Below, piece by piece: positions 17,802 through 26,899 of a stretch of DNA of 64,000 bases. The translations under genes were made by a program, and so were the position numbers. The stretch's first letter is position 1. Each line of letters starts with the position of its first letter. Where the stretch lies: the NCBI RefSeq assembly GCF_001435315.1, contig NZ_AZGK01000001.1:249476-313475 (forward strand), in the 5' to 3' direction. Origin of the DNA: Lentilactobacillus parabuchneri DSM 5707 = NBRC 107865. Lineage in GTDB: Bacteria > Bacillota > Bacilli > Lactobacillales > Lactobacillaceae. The notes below the pieces were generated by a model. That model had not been told where the DNA came from, searched no databases, and was given only the letters and a program-made list of their open reading frames with translations.

Positions 17802-19013
17802 ATGGCGATGATTGTGCGAATAGTAGAAATTCCCACAGAATTCAAGGAAGCATTACCAATTTTACAAAAGATTGAAGCAGCCGGCTACGAAGCTTATTTC
17901 GTTGGCGGGTCTGTTCGAGATACCATCTTAAAGCGGCCGATTCATGACGTGGACATTGCGACCAGTGCCTATCCAAGTGAAGTTAAGGAACTGTTCAAGA
18001 AGACTGTTGACACTGGAATTGAGCACGGAACCGTGATGATTTTGGACCATGGGACCGGCTATGAAGTGACAACTTTTCGAACCGAATCCGGTTATCAGGA
18101 TTACCGACGGCCGGACAAAGTTACGTTTGTTCGCTCACTTAAAGAAGATCTTAAACGACGTGATTTTACAATTAATGCGCTGGCCCTTTCTGAAAGCGGC
18201 CAGGTTTTTGATCTGTTTGGCGGCTTGGCCGATATGCAACACCACATTATCAAAGCGGTGGGCGATCCCAACGAGCGCTTTAACGAAGATGCGTTGCGAA
18301 TGATGCGGGCAGTTCGGTTTGCAAGTCAATTAGATTTTCAAATTGAATCTGAGACGCTGCAGGGAATTGCCAGGCACAGTCGGTTACTTGAAAAAATCGC
18401 CGTTGAGCGCTGTCATTCAGAATTCGTTAAAATGATGCTGGGTGTTGCTGCCCAAAATGGCTTGAATGTGATGCTGGATACCGGATTGGACCGACACGTC
18501 CCGGTCCTTGGTGAACACGAACAAGCGCTTAAACAGTTGGCAAACAGCCCGTTAAGCTTGCAAAATGAGGTTCAGGTATGGTCGCTTCTAGCCTTTACGT
18601 TTGGTTTTTCGCGCGGTCAGATTTCGTCATTTTTAAAAAAGTGGAAGACGGCCAATAAAATAATTAATGATGTTATACTTACCACTGAATTACTTTTTGC
18701 GATTAAAAAACAGCAGGTCACAAATTGGCTGTTGTATCAAACGGGAGCAGCCAACATCACGAACGCAATTGATGTGTTTGGCCCTCTGCCTGAAACACAG
18801 ACACTGATGTCCAGATATGCCGAACTTCCAATTAAAACTAAGAAGCAGCTACAAATTACCGGTGGGCAATTGATCCAACAGGGGGTATTACAACCCGGAC
18901 CCGAACTTGGCAAGATTTTGGATTATCTTGAACGGGCAGTTGTTGACGGCCAAATTCCAAACAATTTTGATGATTTAAAAGCGGCTGCTGTAAATTTTCT
19001 AAATGAGGACTGA
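17802..19013 (+). CDS. cca: CCA-adding tRNA nucleotidyltransferase
   Basis: Builds or repairs the 3' CCA end of tRNAs using CTP and ATP. The 403-residue protein shows the class II nucleotidyltransferase core: GGSVRDTIL at residues 35-43, the metal-binding DVD at 49-51, then FRTESGYQDYRRPD, the flexible-loop/motif C region (RRDFTINALAL) and RFNEDALRMMRAVRFASQLDF. Several closely spaced ATGs (17802, 17808) make the exact start uncertain; only a weak AGAGGAT site is present. The downstream ABC-F gene begins 8 bases after its stop codon. Confidence 0.94.
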   Translation: MAMIVRIVEIPTEFKEALPILQKIEAAGYEAYFVGGSVRDTILKRPIHDVDIATSAYPSEVKELFKKTVDTGIEHGTVMILDHGTGYEVTTFRTESGYQDYRRPDKVTFVRSLKEDLKRRDFTINALALSESGQVFDLFGGLADMQHHIIKAVGDPNERFNEDALRMMRAVRFASQLDFQIESETLQGIARHSRLLEKIAVERCHSEFVKMMLGVAAQNGLNVMLDTGLDRHVPVLGEHEQALKQLANSPLSLQNEVQVWSLLAFTFGFSRGQISSFLKKWKTANKIINDVILTTELLFAIKKQQVTNWLLYQTGAANITNAIDVFGPLPETQTLMSRYAELPIKTKKQLQITGGQLIQQGVLQPGPELGKILDYLERAVVDGQIPNNFDDLKAAAVNFLNED

Positions 19014-19020
19014 TAACTGA

Positions 19021-20943
19021 ATGGAAACAATGCGAGTTGAAAACTTAGCAAAGACGTACGGTGAAAAGACGCTGTTTGATAAGCTGAATTTTATCATAAA
19101 TGAACATGATCGAATCGGATTAATTGGCACGAATGGAACCGGAAAGACTTCTCTGCTGAATGCATTGGCAGGAATTGATCAAGACTCTACCGGAGACATT
19201 ATTACGTCAAAAACATACTCGATCGGCTATTTGAAGCAGGACCCGGAACTTGACGACCAATTATCCATTATGGATGCCGTTTTTTCGGGTTCCCAAGACG
19301 TTTATCAAACGATTCGAAATTATGAGGCTGCTTTAAAAGAGTTTTCTGCCCATCCTGAAGACGAGCAGGCCACTAAACGTTACACCAAGGCTGAAGCCAG
19401 GATGAACGAAGAAGACGCTTGGAATGCCCAAAACGATGTCAAGACCATCTTAAATCAGTTAAAAATAACTGATTACAACCAAAAAGTCGCTGACCTGTCA
19501 GGTGGGCAAAGGCGCCGGGTCGGCTTAGCCCAAGTGTTGATTCAGGCACCAAGTTTACTGCTTTTAGACGAGCCGACCAACCACTTGGATTTTGACTCAA
19601 TTGACTGGTTGGAAAACTACTTGGCCGCTTATAAGGGGTCCCTAATTGTTGTGACCCATGATCGTTACTTCTTGGATCACGTTGCCAACAAGATTTGGGA
19701 GTTGTCGTTTGGAAAGCTGTACCAATACGACGGTAATTACCAGGATTACGTCCAACAAAAGGCGACCCGCGTTGAGGGTGAAATTCAAGCAGAACATAAG
19801 ACCCAACAGCTGTATAAAAAGGAGTTGGCGTGGATGAAAACCGGAGCCAAGGCGCGATCCACGAAGCAGCAAGCCAGAATCAACCGATTTAATGATTTGA
19901 AACAAAACGTTGGGACCCTTCAAGTTGATCAGGACGTCAACATCTCACTGGGTCAAACCCGGTTGGGCAAAGAAGTGCTCAAAATGAAGGATGCTAATTT
20001 AACAATTGATGGCAAGACCATTTTGAAGGATTTCAATATCTTAATTCAGCCGAATGAAAGAATTGGCATCAGCGGTGAAAACGGGGCCGGAAAAACCAGC
20101 CTCTTAAACGTCATTGCCGGCAGATTGAAACTCGATTCAGGCATCATTAAGATTGGCGAAACGGTTAAATTAGCGTATTATACCCAGTTAACCGAACCGA
20201 TTCCCGAAGATAAACGGGTGATCAGTTATCTGAGTGAAGTCGGCCAGCAGGTGACCGATAACACCGGAAACAAGATTAGTGTCACTGAATTGCTTGAAGA
20301 ATTTCTTTTTCCGCGGTTTATGCACGGGACGTTGATTCGCAAACTTTCAGGTGGTGAAAAGCGACGGTTATATTTGCTGAAACTACTCATGCAACAACCA
20401 AACGTGTTATTGCTGGATGAGCCGACCAACGATTTGGATATTGCCACGTTAACGGTTCTGGAAGATTACATTTCCAAGTTCCAAGGAACGGTTATAACGG
20501 TCTCTCATGACCGGTATTTCCTGGATAAAGTGGCCGATCGCCTCTTGATTTTCCAAGGAAACGGCGTGATTGAAGAACATCGTGGCCGGTTCACGGACTA
20601 TCTGGCATCATTAAAAGATCAGCCCAAGCAAAGTCAAAATTCGACCAAGCAAGATTCGGCGGATACTGCGGTAGCCGCGGATTCAAGTGATAAGCGTGAA
20701 GTCGATAATGACCAGTCACAGGCGAAAAAGAAGCTGACGTATTCTGAAAAGATTGAATACGCCCACATCGAAGACGAAATTGAATCCCTTGAGTCTCAAG
20801 TTGAAGAGATTGATCAACAAATGCAGACCAACGGCTCGGACTATGATAAACTGGCCGACCTGCAGGCACAAAAGGACAAGTTGTCAGCCGAAGCCGACAA
20901 GAAGATGCAACGCTGGGAATATTTGAGTGAATATGCTGAATAA
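19021..20943 (+). CDS. ABC-F family ATPase (YfmR/Uup-like)
   Basis: A 640-residue soluble protein with two ABC ATPase domains and no membrane segments. Walker A motifs are GTNGTGKTSL (near 38) and GENGAGKTSL (near 356); signatures are LSGGQRRRVGLA and LSGGEKRRLYLL, with Walker B LLLDEPTNHLD and LLLDEPTNDLD. The segment between them is the ABC-F linker, rich in Arg/Lys (TGAKARSTKQQARINRF). The C-terminal 110 residues include a charged linker and a coiled coil, as in Uup/YfmR. Such proteins act on the ribosome E site. Whether this one affects antibiotic tolerance cannot be told. Confidence 0.9.
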   Translation: METMRVENLAKTYGEKTLFDKLNFIINEHDRIGLIGTNGTGKTSLLNALAGIDQDSTGDIITSKTYSIGYLKQDPELDDQLSIMDAVFSGSQDVYQTIRNYEAALKEFSAHPEDEQATKRYTKAEARMNEEDAWNAQNDVKTILNQLKITDYNQKVADLSGGQRRRVGLAQVLIQAPSLLLLDEPTNHLDFDSIDWLENYLAAYKGSLIVVTHDRYFLDHVANKIWELSFGKLYQYDGNYQDYVQQKATRVEGEIQAEHKTQQLYKKELAWMKTGAKARSTKQQARINRFNDLKQNVGTLQVDQDVNISLGQTRLGKEVLKMKDANLTIDGKTILKDFNILIQPNERIGISGENGAGKTSLLNVIAGRLKLDSGIIKIGETVKLAYYTQLTEPIPEDKRVISYLSEVGQQVTDNTGNKISVTELLEEFLFPRFMHGTLIRKLSGGEKRRLYLLKLLMQQPNVLLLDEPTNDLDIATLTVLEDYISKFQGTVITVSHDRYFLDKVADRLLIFQGNGVIEEHRGRFTDYLASLKDQPKQSQNSTKQDSADTAVAADSSDKREVDNDQSQAKKKLTYSEKIEYAHIEDEIESLESQVEEIDQQMQTNGSDYDKLADLQAQKDKLSAEADKKMQRWEYLSEYAE

Positions 20944-20970
20944 TGCACGATCATTAAAGGAGAAATTGCC

Positions 20971-21921
20971 ATGTTAGAAGACGCTTACTTAAACCTTGAA
21001 CGATACGTTTTAGAAAATGGCCATAAAAAGACCGACCGCACGCATACCGGTACTTTGAGTACGTTTGGCTATCAGATGCGCTTTGATCTATCAAAGGGAT
21101 TTCCACTTCTGACCACCAAGAAAGTCCCGTTTGGGCTGATTAAAAGTGAACTTTTGTGGTTCTTAAAGGGTGATACCAATATCCGATTTTTGCTCGAACA
21201 CAAGAATCATATTTGGGATGAGTGGCCATTTAAACGGTTCACTGAATCCAAAGACTACACTGGTCCTGACATGACAGATTTTGCTCACCGTGCTGAAAGA
21301 GACCCCGAGTTCAACAAAATCTACCAGGAACAAAAGAAATTGTTCTGTCAACGAATTTTGGAAGACGATGCGTTTGCGCAACAATATGGCGATCTTGGGT
21401 TGGTATATGGCAGTCAATGGCGCGCCTGGAAGACGTCTAATGGCCAAACGATTGACCAAATTCAAAATGTAATCGAAACGATTAAGACGCACCCTGATTC
21501 AAGACGGATGATTGTTTCTGCTTGGAATCCGGAAGATGTGCCTTCAATGGCGCTGCCACCATGTCACACAATGTTTCAATTTTATGTGAACGATGGAAAG
21601 CTCAGCTGTCAGTTATATCAGCGATCCGGCGACATTTTCTTGGGCGTGCCGTATAATATTGCCAGCTACTCATTGTTAACGTCAATGATTGCCCATGAAT
21701 GTGGGCTTGAGGTCGGCGATTTTGTACACACGCTTGGCGATGCTCATATTTACTTAAATCATATTGAGCAGGTAAAAGAGCAACTTACCCGAAAGCCACG
21801 TCAGGCACCAGAATTGTGGTTAAATCCCGACAAGCAGAATCTGGATGACTTTTCGATGGCGGATATTAAAGTGAAAAACTACGATCCTTATCCCGTTATC
21901 AAAGCACCGGTTGCGGTTTAG
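20971..21921 (+). CDS. thyA: Thymidylate synthase
   Basis: Methylates dUMP to dTMP with methylene-tetrahydrofolate. The 316-residue enzyme shows [18 protein letters not shown] near 24, the nucleophile motif [10 protein letters not shown] (Cys198) and [19 protein letters not shown] near 217. It has the extra segment of about 50 residues (near 85-140) typical of lactobacillus ThyA. AAAGGAG precedes the ATG. It is followed by dfrA after 10 bases, which regenerates the folate cofactor, and the pairing is conserved. Confidence 0.97.
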   Translation: MLEDAYLNLERYVLENGHKKTDRTHTGTLSTFGYQMRFDLSKGFPLLTTKKVPFGLIKSELLWFLKGDTNIRFLLEHKNHIWDEWPFKRFTESKDYTGPDMTDFAHRAERDPEFNKIYQEQKKLFCQRILEDDAFAQQYGDLGLVYGSQWRAWKTSNGQTIDQIQNVIETIKTHPDSRRMIVSAWNPEDVPSMALPPCHTMFQFYVNDGKLSCQLYQRSGDIFLGVPYNIASYSLLTSMIAHECGLEVGDFVHTLGDAHIYLNHIEQVKEQLTRKPRQAPELWLNPDKQNLDDFSMADIKVKNYDPYPVIKAPVAV

Positions 21922-21931
21922 GAGGGCAGTC

Positions 21932-22429
21932 ATGTTAGCTTTTATTTGGGCTGAAGATTCACACGGCTTAATTGGCCAAAATGGCACGCTTCCCTGGCAT
22001 CTTCCAGATGACATGCACTATTTTAAGAAAACAACGATGGGCAATACGATTATCTCCGGATCGCGGACTTTTCGAAGTTATAACAAGCCGCTTCCCGGAA
22101 GAGAAAACATTGTGATTTCCAGTCAAAGTGACTTCCCGGCCGGCGTTCATGTTGTGCCCTCGATTGACCGACTTTGTGAACTGGTGGCAGAAAATCCCAC
22201 CAAGGAATATATTGTGACCGGTGGCGCCAACCTGTTCTCACAACTGTTAACCCGGGTTGATCGGCTCTATCGAACTAAAATTGAGGGGACGTTTGTGGGC
22301 GATACCTATATGCCGCCAATTGATTATTCTCAGTTTGCTTTGGTTAAATCAATCCCAGGCATTGTCGATGAAAAAAACAAGTATCCCCATACATTTGAAG
22401 TTTATGAAAGAAGGCAATTCCATTCATAA
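21932..22429 (+). CDS. dfrA: Dihydrofolate reductase
   Basis: Reduces dihydrofolate to tetrahydrofolate with NADPH, recycling the product of ThyA. The ATG at 21932 follows GGAGGGCAG and gives 165 residues, the normal length; an upstream in-frame start lies inside the thyA end. Motifs seen are AFIWAEDSHGLIGQNGTLPWHLPDD (read in two parts: HGLIGQNGTLPWHLPDD near residues 10-27), GNTIISGSRTF near 43, and EYIVTGGANLFSQLL near 92. It forms an operon with thyA. This is a chromosomal housekeeping copy; nothing suggests a mobile trimethoprim-resistance gene. Confidence 0.95.
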   Translation: MLAFIWAEDSHGLIGQNGTLPWHLPDDMHYFKKTTMGNTIISGSRTFRSYNKPLPGRENIVISSQSDFPAGVHVVPSIDRLCELVAENPTKEYIVTGGANLFSQLLTRVDRLYRTKIEGTFVGDTYMPPIDYSQFALVKSIPGIVDEKNKYPHTFEVYERRQFHS

Positions 22430-22514
22430 ATGGTGTCCGTTCATCTAAATTTTGATATAATTATCGATGGACTATCAATTATTTAATAATTTTGTAAAGA
22501 AACGAGTGGCGGAA

Positions 22515-23363
22515 ATGGCAAAAGTAAAAATTGTGACGGATTCATCTGCTCAATTAACCGATGAAGAACTTGAACAATATGACATTACAATGGTTCCACT
22601 AACGGTGATGATTGATAACACAGTCTATGTTGACCATGATACAATCACCAACGAAACGTTTGTTCCCAAAATGTTGGCAGCTCATGATCTGCCAAAGACG
22701 AGTCAACCGCCTGTTGGCAAGTTTGTCGAAGCGTTTGATCAACTGGGTGAGGACGGCAGCGAAATTCTGTGCCTCAATATGCTTGAAGCAATTAGTGGGA
22801 CTGTTCATGCAGCTGAACAGGCAGCGACGATCAGTAAGAGCAATGTGACCGTTGTGGATAGTCAAAGCACTGACCGGGGTCTGGGCTTCCAAGTTTTGGA
22901 GGCTGCCAAGCTCGCGCAACAAGGTGCTGATTTACAAACCATCTTAAAGCGGGTTGATAAAGTCCGCAGCAACACAAAGTTATATCTTTGTGTGATGACA
23001 CTGGACAATATCGTCAAAGGCGGGCGGCTTCCCGCATTTGCCGGGGCAATTACTAATTTTTTGAATATTAAATTAGGCCTTCAGGTGACGGGTGGTAAAC
23101 TTAAAATTATTTCTAAAGGTCGCGGCGATAAGTCGCTTCGAAAATTTTTCAATGGTATCATTGACGAAATGAAGCAAACACCTTCAATCAAGTCAATTGG
23201 TATTTCATATGTGACCGAGACCGAAATTTTGAAAGAAACGGTCCAAAAGCTCAAAGACGATTTTCCGAACGCATCGCTTCTTGAGCGCGTCACATCACCG
23301 ACGATTTCTACCCATACCGGAAAGGGTGCTTTCGCGTTAATTTATTTCAGTGATCCTGATTAA
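22515..23363 (+). CDS. DegV family fatty-acid-binding protein
   Basis: Members bind fatty acids (FakB-type) and hand them to the kinase FakA. The 282-residue protein opens with KIVTDSSAQLTDEEL and holds the family motifs KTSQPPVGKF near 76, LCLNMLEAISGT near 95, VTVVDSQSTDRGLGF near 117 and LYLCVMTLDNIVKGGRLP near 156. The start is placed at ATG 22515 because a -10 box TATAAT at 22456-22461 would begin transcription near 22468, making the upstream ATG at 22467 unlikely. The ribosome site is weak. The specific ligand is not predictable. Confidence 0.88.
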   Translation: MAKVKIVTDSSAQLTDEELEQYDITMVPLTVMIDNTVYVDHDTITNETFVPKMLAAHDLPKTSQPPVGKFVEAFDQLGEDGSEILCLNMLEAISGTVHAAEQAATISKSNVTVVDSQSTDRGLGFQVLEAAKLAQQGADLQTILKRVDKVRSNTKLYLCVMTLDNIVKGGRLPAFAGAITNFLNIKLGLQVTGGKLKIISKGRGDKSLRKFFNGIIDEMKQTPSIKSIGISYVTETEILKETVQKLKDDFPNASLLERVTSPTISTHTGKGAFALIYFSDPD

Positions 23364-23382
23364 ATCAACACAGAGATTTGTA

Positions 23383-23424
23383 TGAAGGGGCGAGACAACG
23401 TTTGTTTGTCGTAACCCCTTTTAG
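23383..23424 (+). terminator. Terminator after the DegV gene
   Basis: AAGGGGCGAGACAACG pairs imperfectly with TGTCGTAACCCCTTTT, followed by A-rich DNA. It shares the GGGGC-GACAA theme with several other hairpins in the window. Confidence 0.75.
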
Positions 23425-23450
23425 ATTTCAATATTTGAGGAGTTTTTTGT

Positions 23451-24377
23451 TTGAGCAAAAATAAACATGTCAAAAGTCATCAGCATTCGTTTCGCTGGGG
23501 CGGTTGGCTGATTGGGTTGGTCGTTCTTGTTGCCTTGGGATTTGCCGGTTTCCGGTATTTTCACCAGGGATCAACGCAACGGCCACGAGAAATCCGCTTG
23601 ACCGCTGTTGGCGATTCTTTGACCCAAGGAGTGGGGGATCCCACCAATAAAGGCGGTTACACCAATTTAATTCGTAAAAAGGTGAACGCCAAGAATCCCA
23701 ATGTCCGAATGTCGACGGCAAATTACGGTATTTCGGGGGAAACCACCGATCAGATTAATCATCGGGTGGTTTCTTCAAAACGCCTTCAAACGAGCTTACG
23801 GCATGCGGATGTGATCACCGTGACCACGGGCGGCAATGACCTGCTCAAATTTTTAAAGGCCAACGTGGTGGCGTCCAACCAAAAGATTTTGGATACCAAG
23901 TTGAATCAATACTGCCTGATTTATCAGCAGCGAGTGGCTCGGCTATTTCGAAACATTCGCCGGCTTAATTCCCGCGCGCCAATCTTTGTCTTTGGGATCT
24001 ACAACCCGGTTTACGTCTACTTTCCGCAGGTTTCATACATTAACGACACGGTTGCTCAAACCAACCAGATAACCAAGAAGGTCAGCCAGCAACAACACGG
24101 GATTTACTTTGTGTCGATCAACAAGCAATTGACGGACGGACAGTTTAAGACCGCTAAAGAACGAAAGAGCCTTGAAAAGAAGGCTGGCGCCAGCAATTTT
24201 AGCGGCAACCAAAGTTCACCGGCTGATATTGAACGGATCCTAAACGGCCAATCCGCCCAGTCCAATCAATATTTATCAAACAATGATCATTTTCACCCTA
24301 ATTTAACCGGGTACAAGATTATGACCGATCAACTGTATCAGCAGATGGTGAAGCATACAACTTGGGCAAAGGAGTGA
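23451..24377 (+). CDS. SGNH/GDSL hydrolase, YpmR-like, membrane-anchored
   Basis: A 308-residue secreted or anchored esterase of the SGNH fold. One N-terminal membrane segment (about 16-35, WGGWLIGLVVLVALGFAGF) is followed by the catalytic block I LTAVGDSLTQGVGD, block III VTTGGNDLL with the conserved Gly and Asn, and block V DHFHPNLTGYKIM with Asp and His. The start is TTG at 23451 behind TTGAGGAG. Its position before a YpmS-like gene mirrors B. subtilis ypmR-ypmS. The natural substrate is unknown; a cell-envelope lipid or ester is a reasonable inference. Confidence 0.88.
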   Translation: MSKNKHVKSHQHSFRWGGWLIGLVVLVALGFAGFRYFHQGSTQRPREIRLTAVGDSLTQGVGDPTNKGGYTNLIRKKVNAKNPNVRMSTANYGISGETTDQINHRVVSSKRLQTSLRHADVITVTTGGNDLLKFLKANVVASNQKILDTKLNQYCLIYQQRVARLFRNIRRLNSRAPIFVFGIYNPVYVYFPQVSYINDTVAQTNQITKKVSQQQHGIYFVSINKQLTDGQFKTAKERKSLEKKAGASNFSGNQSSPADIERILNGQSAQSNQYLSNNDHFHPNLTGYKIMTDQLYQQMVKHTTWAKE

Positions 24378-24384
24378 TTTGAAG

Positions 24385-25002
24385 ATGAGACAAGACAAGC
24401 AATCAGTTAAGCGGCGCAATCCCTGGAAGTTGGCCTTTATTTCGTTGATTGGACTTTTGGTCGTGGCAATTTTGGGAATGTGGGCAGCCGTTCAATCGTC
24501 ATCTTCATTGACCAAATCTGCCGATAAGCAGGTCACGTCTTCCTCGCAGCCGGTTTCAGTTTCAATTAACAAGGCACAACTGAATCAACTATCGAGCTAT
24601 TACCTGGGGCGCCTGCAAAAAGACAGCCAAAACAAGTATCACTTTGAGGTCGGAGACGAAGGCATTGTCTACGGGACGTTGAAGTTACTGGGGTCAAACG
24701 TGGACTATTCACTTACCTTTGACCCAAAGGTGATGGCCAATGGGAACGTGACGCTTCATGCCAACAAGCTTGCATTAGGCAAGTTTCCGGTACCAATTAG
24801 TTTTGTTCTACTTTACGTTAAACAAAATTATAAGTTGCCAAAGTGGGTTCAGCTCGATCCCAAGAATAAACTCATCAAACTTGATATTATTCACATGAAT
24901 GGCAAGCATGGGATCAATTATCGTGCCAAAACCATTGATATGAATGGCAAGGGCAGGTTTGCCTTTGAGATCATTTTACCGCCAGCAACCGAGGTGAACT
25001 AA
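24385..25002 (+). CDS. YpmS family membrane-anchored protein
   Basis: A 205-residue protein with a single N-terminal membrane segment (about 15-37, LAFISLIGLLVVAILGMWAA) and an extracellular domain of the YpmS/DUF2140 family (YHFEVGDEGIVYGTLKLLG and ALGKFPVPISFVLLYVKQNY). The ATG at 24385 is preferred over the TTG two codons upstream because AAAGGAG is then at proper spacing. It follows the SGNH hydrolase closely, suggesting a joint envelope role, which is inference. No catalytic motif was seen. Confidence 0.82.
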   Translation: MRQDKQSVKRRNPWKLAFISLIGLLVVAILGMWAAVQSSSSLTKSADKQVTSSSQPVSVSINKAQLNQLSSYYLGRLQKDSQNKYHFEVGDEGIVYGTLKLLGSNVDYSLTFDPKVMANGNVTLHANKLALGKFPVPISFVLLYVKQNYKLPKWVQLDPKNKLIKLDIIHMNGKHGINYRAKTIDMNGKGRFAFEIILPPATEVN

Positions 25003-25004
25003 CC

Positions 25005-25223
25005 ATGCATAAAACGTTCTACCAATTTTTAATGACCAAACGAAACCCCGGCAGCACCGATCCGGTGGCAGAGTTTGCCAACAACGCATTTTACGATCAG
25101 TCATTTCCCAAGCAGGAAGATGAGTTTGACGCGCTTTCCAAATACTTGGAAGAAAACGCGACATATCTGCCAACAATGGAAATCTTTGATTCAGTCTGGA
25201 CCGAATATCAAGAAAGCTTTTAG
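25005..25223 (+). CDS. YozE-like small protein
   Basis: A 72-residue acidic protein beginning MHKTFYQFLMTKRNPGSTDP and ending with ATYLPTMEIFDSVWTEYQES, matching the YozE SAM-like family (UPF0346). It is only two bases after the preceding stop codon and therefore translationally coupled. The function of the family is not known. Confidence 0.85.
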   Translation: MHKTFYQFLMTKRNPGSTDPVAEFANNAFYDQSFPKQEDEFDALSKYLEENATYLPTMEIFDSVWTEYQESF

Positions 25224-25234
25224 GAAGTGAAAAA

Positions 25235-26107
25235 ATGGCAGTAACAATTCAGTGGTTCCCAGGACATATGGCCAAGGCCATTCGACAATTCGAGGAAAAT
25301 TTATCCTTGGTTGACATTGTTTTTGAGGTGATTGATGCAAGAATTCCGTTGACCTCTCAAAATCCGGAAATAAGGCGAATTAGCGCTCAAAAACCGCATT
25401 TATATATTATGACCAAACGTGACTTGGCAGATCCCAAGCTCACCAATCAATGGTTAAACTATTTTGCCGAACATCATCAACCGGCAATCGCCATTGATGC
25501 AAAGACGAAATTTGGAATCAACAACGTCATTTCCGTTATTTCGCCAATTTTGCGCGAAAAATTGCAACGCGAACAGGATAAGGGGATGAAAAAACGTCCC
25601 ATTCGCGCGATTAGTGTCGGTGTACCCAACGTTGGTAAGTCGACGGTGCTTAACCGCCTGGTGAACAGACGGGCTGCCCAGGTTGGTAACCGACCAGGGG
25701 TAACCAAAGGACAGCAGTGGTTAAAGTCAGACGATAAGCTTGAATTGCTGGACACGCCAGGAATCCTCTGGCCCAAGTTTTCAAGTCAGGAGGTTGCTGA
25801 TAAGCTGGCATTGACTGGTGCCATTAAGGAAAGCGTCTTCGCCAGCGATGACGTTGCCTTGTTTGGACTCGGGCGATTACGACTGCTTAATCCAAACGGG
25901 TTAAAAGAACGCTATCATTTGACGGATGCCGACTTTGATTTATCCGATGTTGATTTACTACTCGAAATTACCAAAAAAGTTGGGATGAGAGACGATTATG
26001 AACGGGGGTCCAACCGGATTATTCAGGACTTCCGGTCAGGAAAAATTGGCCGCTTTACGTTAGACAATCCAGAAATGGTGGAAGATGATGCGCAAACAAA
26101 CAATTAG
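25235..26107 (+). CDS. rbgA: Ribosome biogenesis GTPase RbgA (YlqF)
   Basis: A circularly permuted GTPase needed for late 50S assembly. In the 290-residue product the guanine motif comes first (MTKRDLAD near 56), followed by G1 GVPNVGKSTVLNRL near 129 and G3 DTPGILWP near 172. The N-terminal IQWFPGHMAKAIRQF is the family hallmark. The C-terminal helical domain binds rRNA. Its 3' end overlaps rnhB by 23 bases, the same rbgA-rnhB pairing found in Bacillus. Confidence 0.95.
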   Translation: MAVTIQWFPGHMAKAIRQFEENLSLVDIVFEVIDARIPLTSQNPEIRRISAQKPHLYIMTKRDLADPKLTNQWLNYFAEHHQPAIAIDAKTKFGINNVISVISPILREKLQREQDKGMKKRPIRAISVGVPNVGKSTVLNRLVNRRAAQVGNRPGVTKGQQWLKSDDKLELLDTPGILWPKFSSQEVADKLALTGAIKESVFASDDVALFGLGRLRLLNPNGLKERYHLTDADFDLSDVDLLLEITKKVGMRDDYERGSNRIIQDFRSGKIGRFTLDNPEMVEDDAQTNN

Positions 26108-26861
26108 TGAGATTAAACAATTGTTAAGGGATGTGACAGCCGTCAGCGACCCGCTATTTACCCAGCTTAAAAACGATCCCAGAAAGGGTGTCCAAACAGC
26201 CCTTCATGCTGCAGCCGCTCGCATTCATAAACAGCAGGCCGCGGTCGTCGCATTTGAACACCGATTTGAATATGAGCGTCACTTCTGGCAACAGGGGATT
26301 GACTATATTGCCGGGGTTGACGAGGTTGGTCGAGGACCATTGGCCGGTCCGGTCGTTTCAGCTGCCGTCATTTTGCCGAAGGACTTTGATTTGGTTCAGG
26401 TCAATGACTCTAAACAATTAACACCGGCTGTCCGCGCTGAATTGGCGCCGAAGATTCAACAAGTTGCCATTAGTATCGGTATCGGATTGGTTGATAATCA
26501 AGGGATTGACGAACTCAATATTTATCAAGCAACTCGAGTCGCCATGAAACAAGCCGTTGAGAAATTGGATCCGCAACCAGAAGAAATTATTGTCGATGCC
26601 ATGCAGATTCCCGTGCCAATCAAACAAACGCGGTTGATCAAGGGGGACGCCAAGAGCATCAGTGTTTCTGCTGCAAGCATCATCGCCAAGGTGTATCGTG
26701 ATCACTTAATGGATGAATATGCCAAGCAATATCCGGCTTACGATTTTCCTCATAACGCCGGGTATGGGACAGCAAAGCATTTGGCTGCCCTAAAGGCGTA
26801 CGGGCCAACCCCAATTCACCGGATGACTTTTTCGCCGGTTGAAAAATTTCGCAAAAATTAA
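26085..26861 (+). CDS. rnhB: Ribonuclease HII
   Basis: Cleaves RNA in RNA-DNA hybrids and misincorporated ribonucleotides. The 258-residue protein has an N-terminal extension of about 70 residues found in Firmicute RNase HII. The catalytic block follows: YIAGVDEVGRGPLAGPVV (Asp, Glu), VNDSKQLTPAVR, EIIVDAMQIP (Asp) and GDAKSISVSAASIIAKVYRD (Asp). It starts inside the rbgA end, so translation is coupled. The gene ahead and dprA and topA after it form the usual cluster. Confidence 0.95.
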   Translation: MMRKQTISEIKQLLRDVTAVSDPLFTQLKNDPRKGVQTALHAAAARIHKQQAAVVAFEHRFEYERHFWQQGIDYIAGVDEVGRGPLAGPVVSAAVILPKDFDLVQVNDSKQLTPAVRAELAPKIQQVAISIGIGLVDNQGIDELNIYQATRVAMKQAVEKLDPQPEEIIVDAMQIPVPIKQTRLIKGDAKSISVSAASIIAKVYRDHLMDEYAKQYPAYDFPHNAGYGTAKHLAALKAYGPTPIHRMTFSPVEKFRKN

Positions 26862-26899
26862 ATTTAATGACGTATATACTCTTAAAAGGATGGATAAAA

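Noticed and set aside
21932-22429. Acquired trimethoprim-resistance dfr gene
   Set aside because: It is coupled to thyA in the usual chromosomal order, and its sequence context is like its neighbours.
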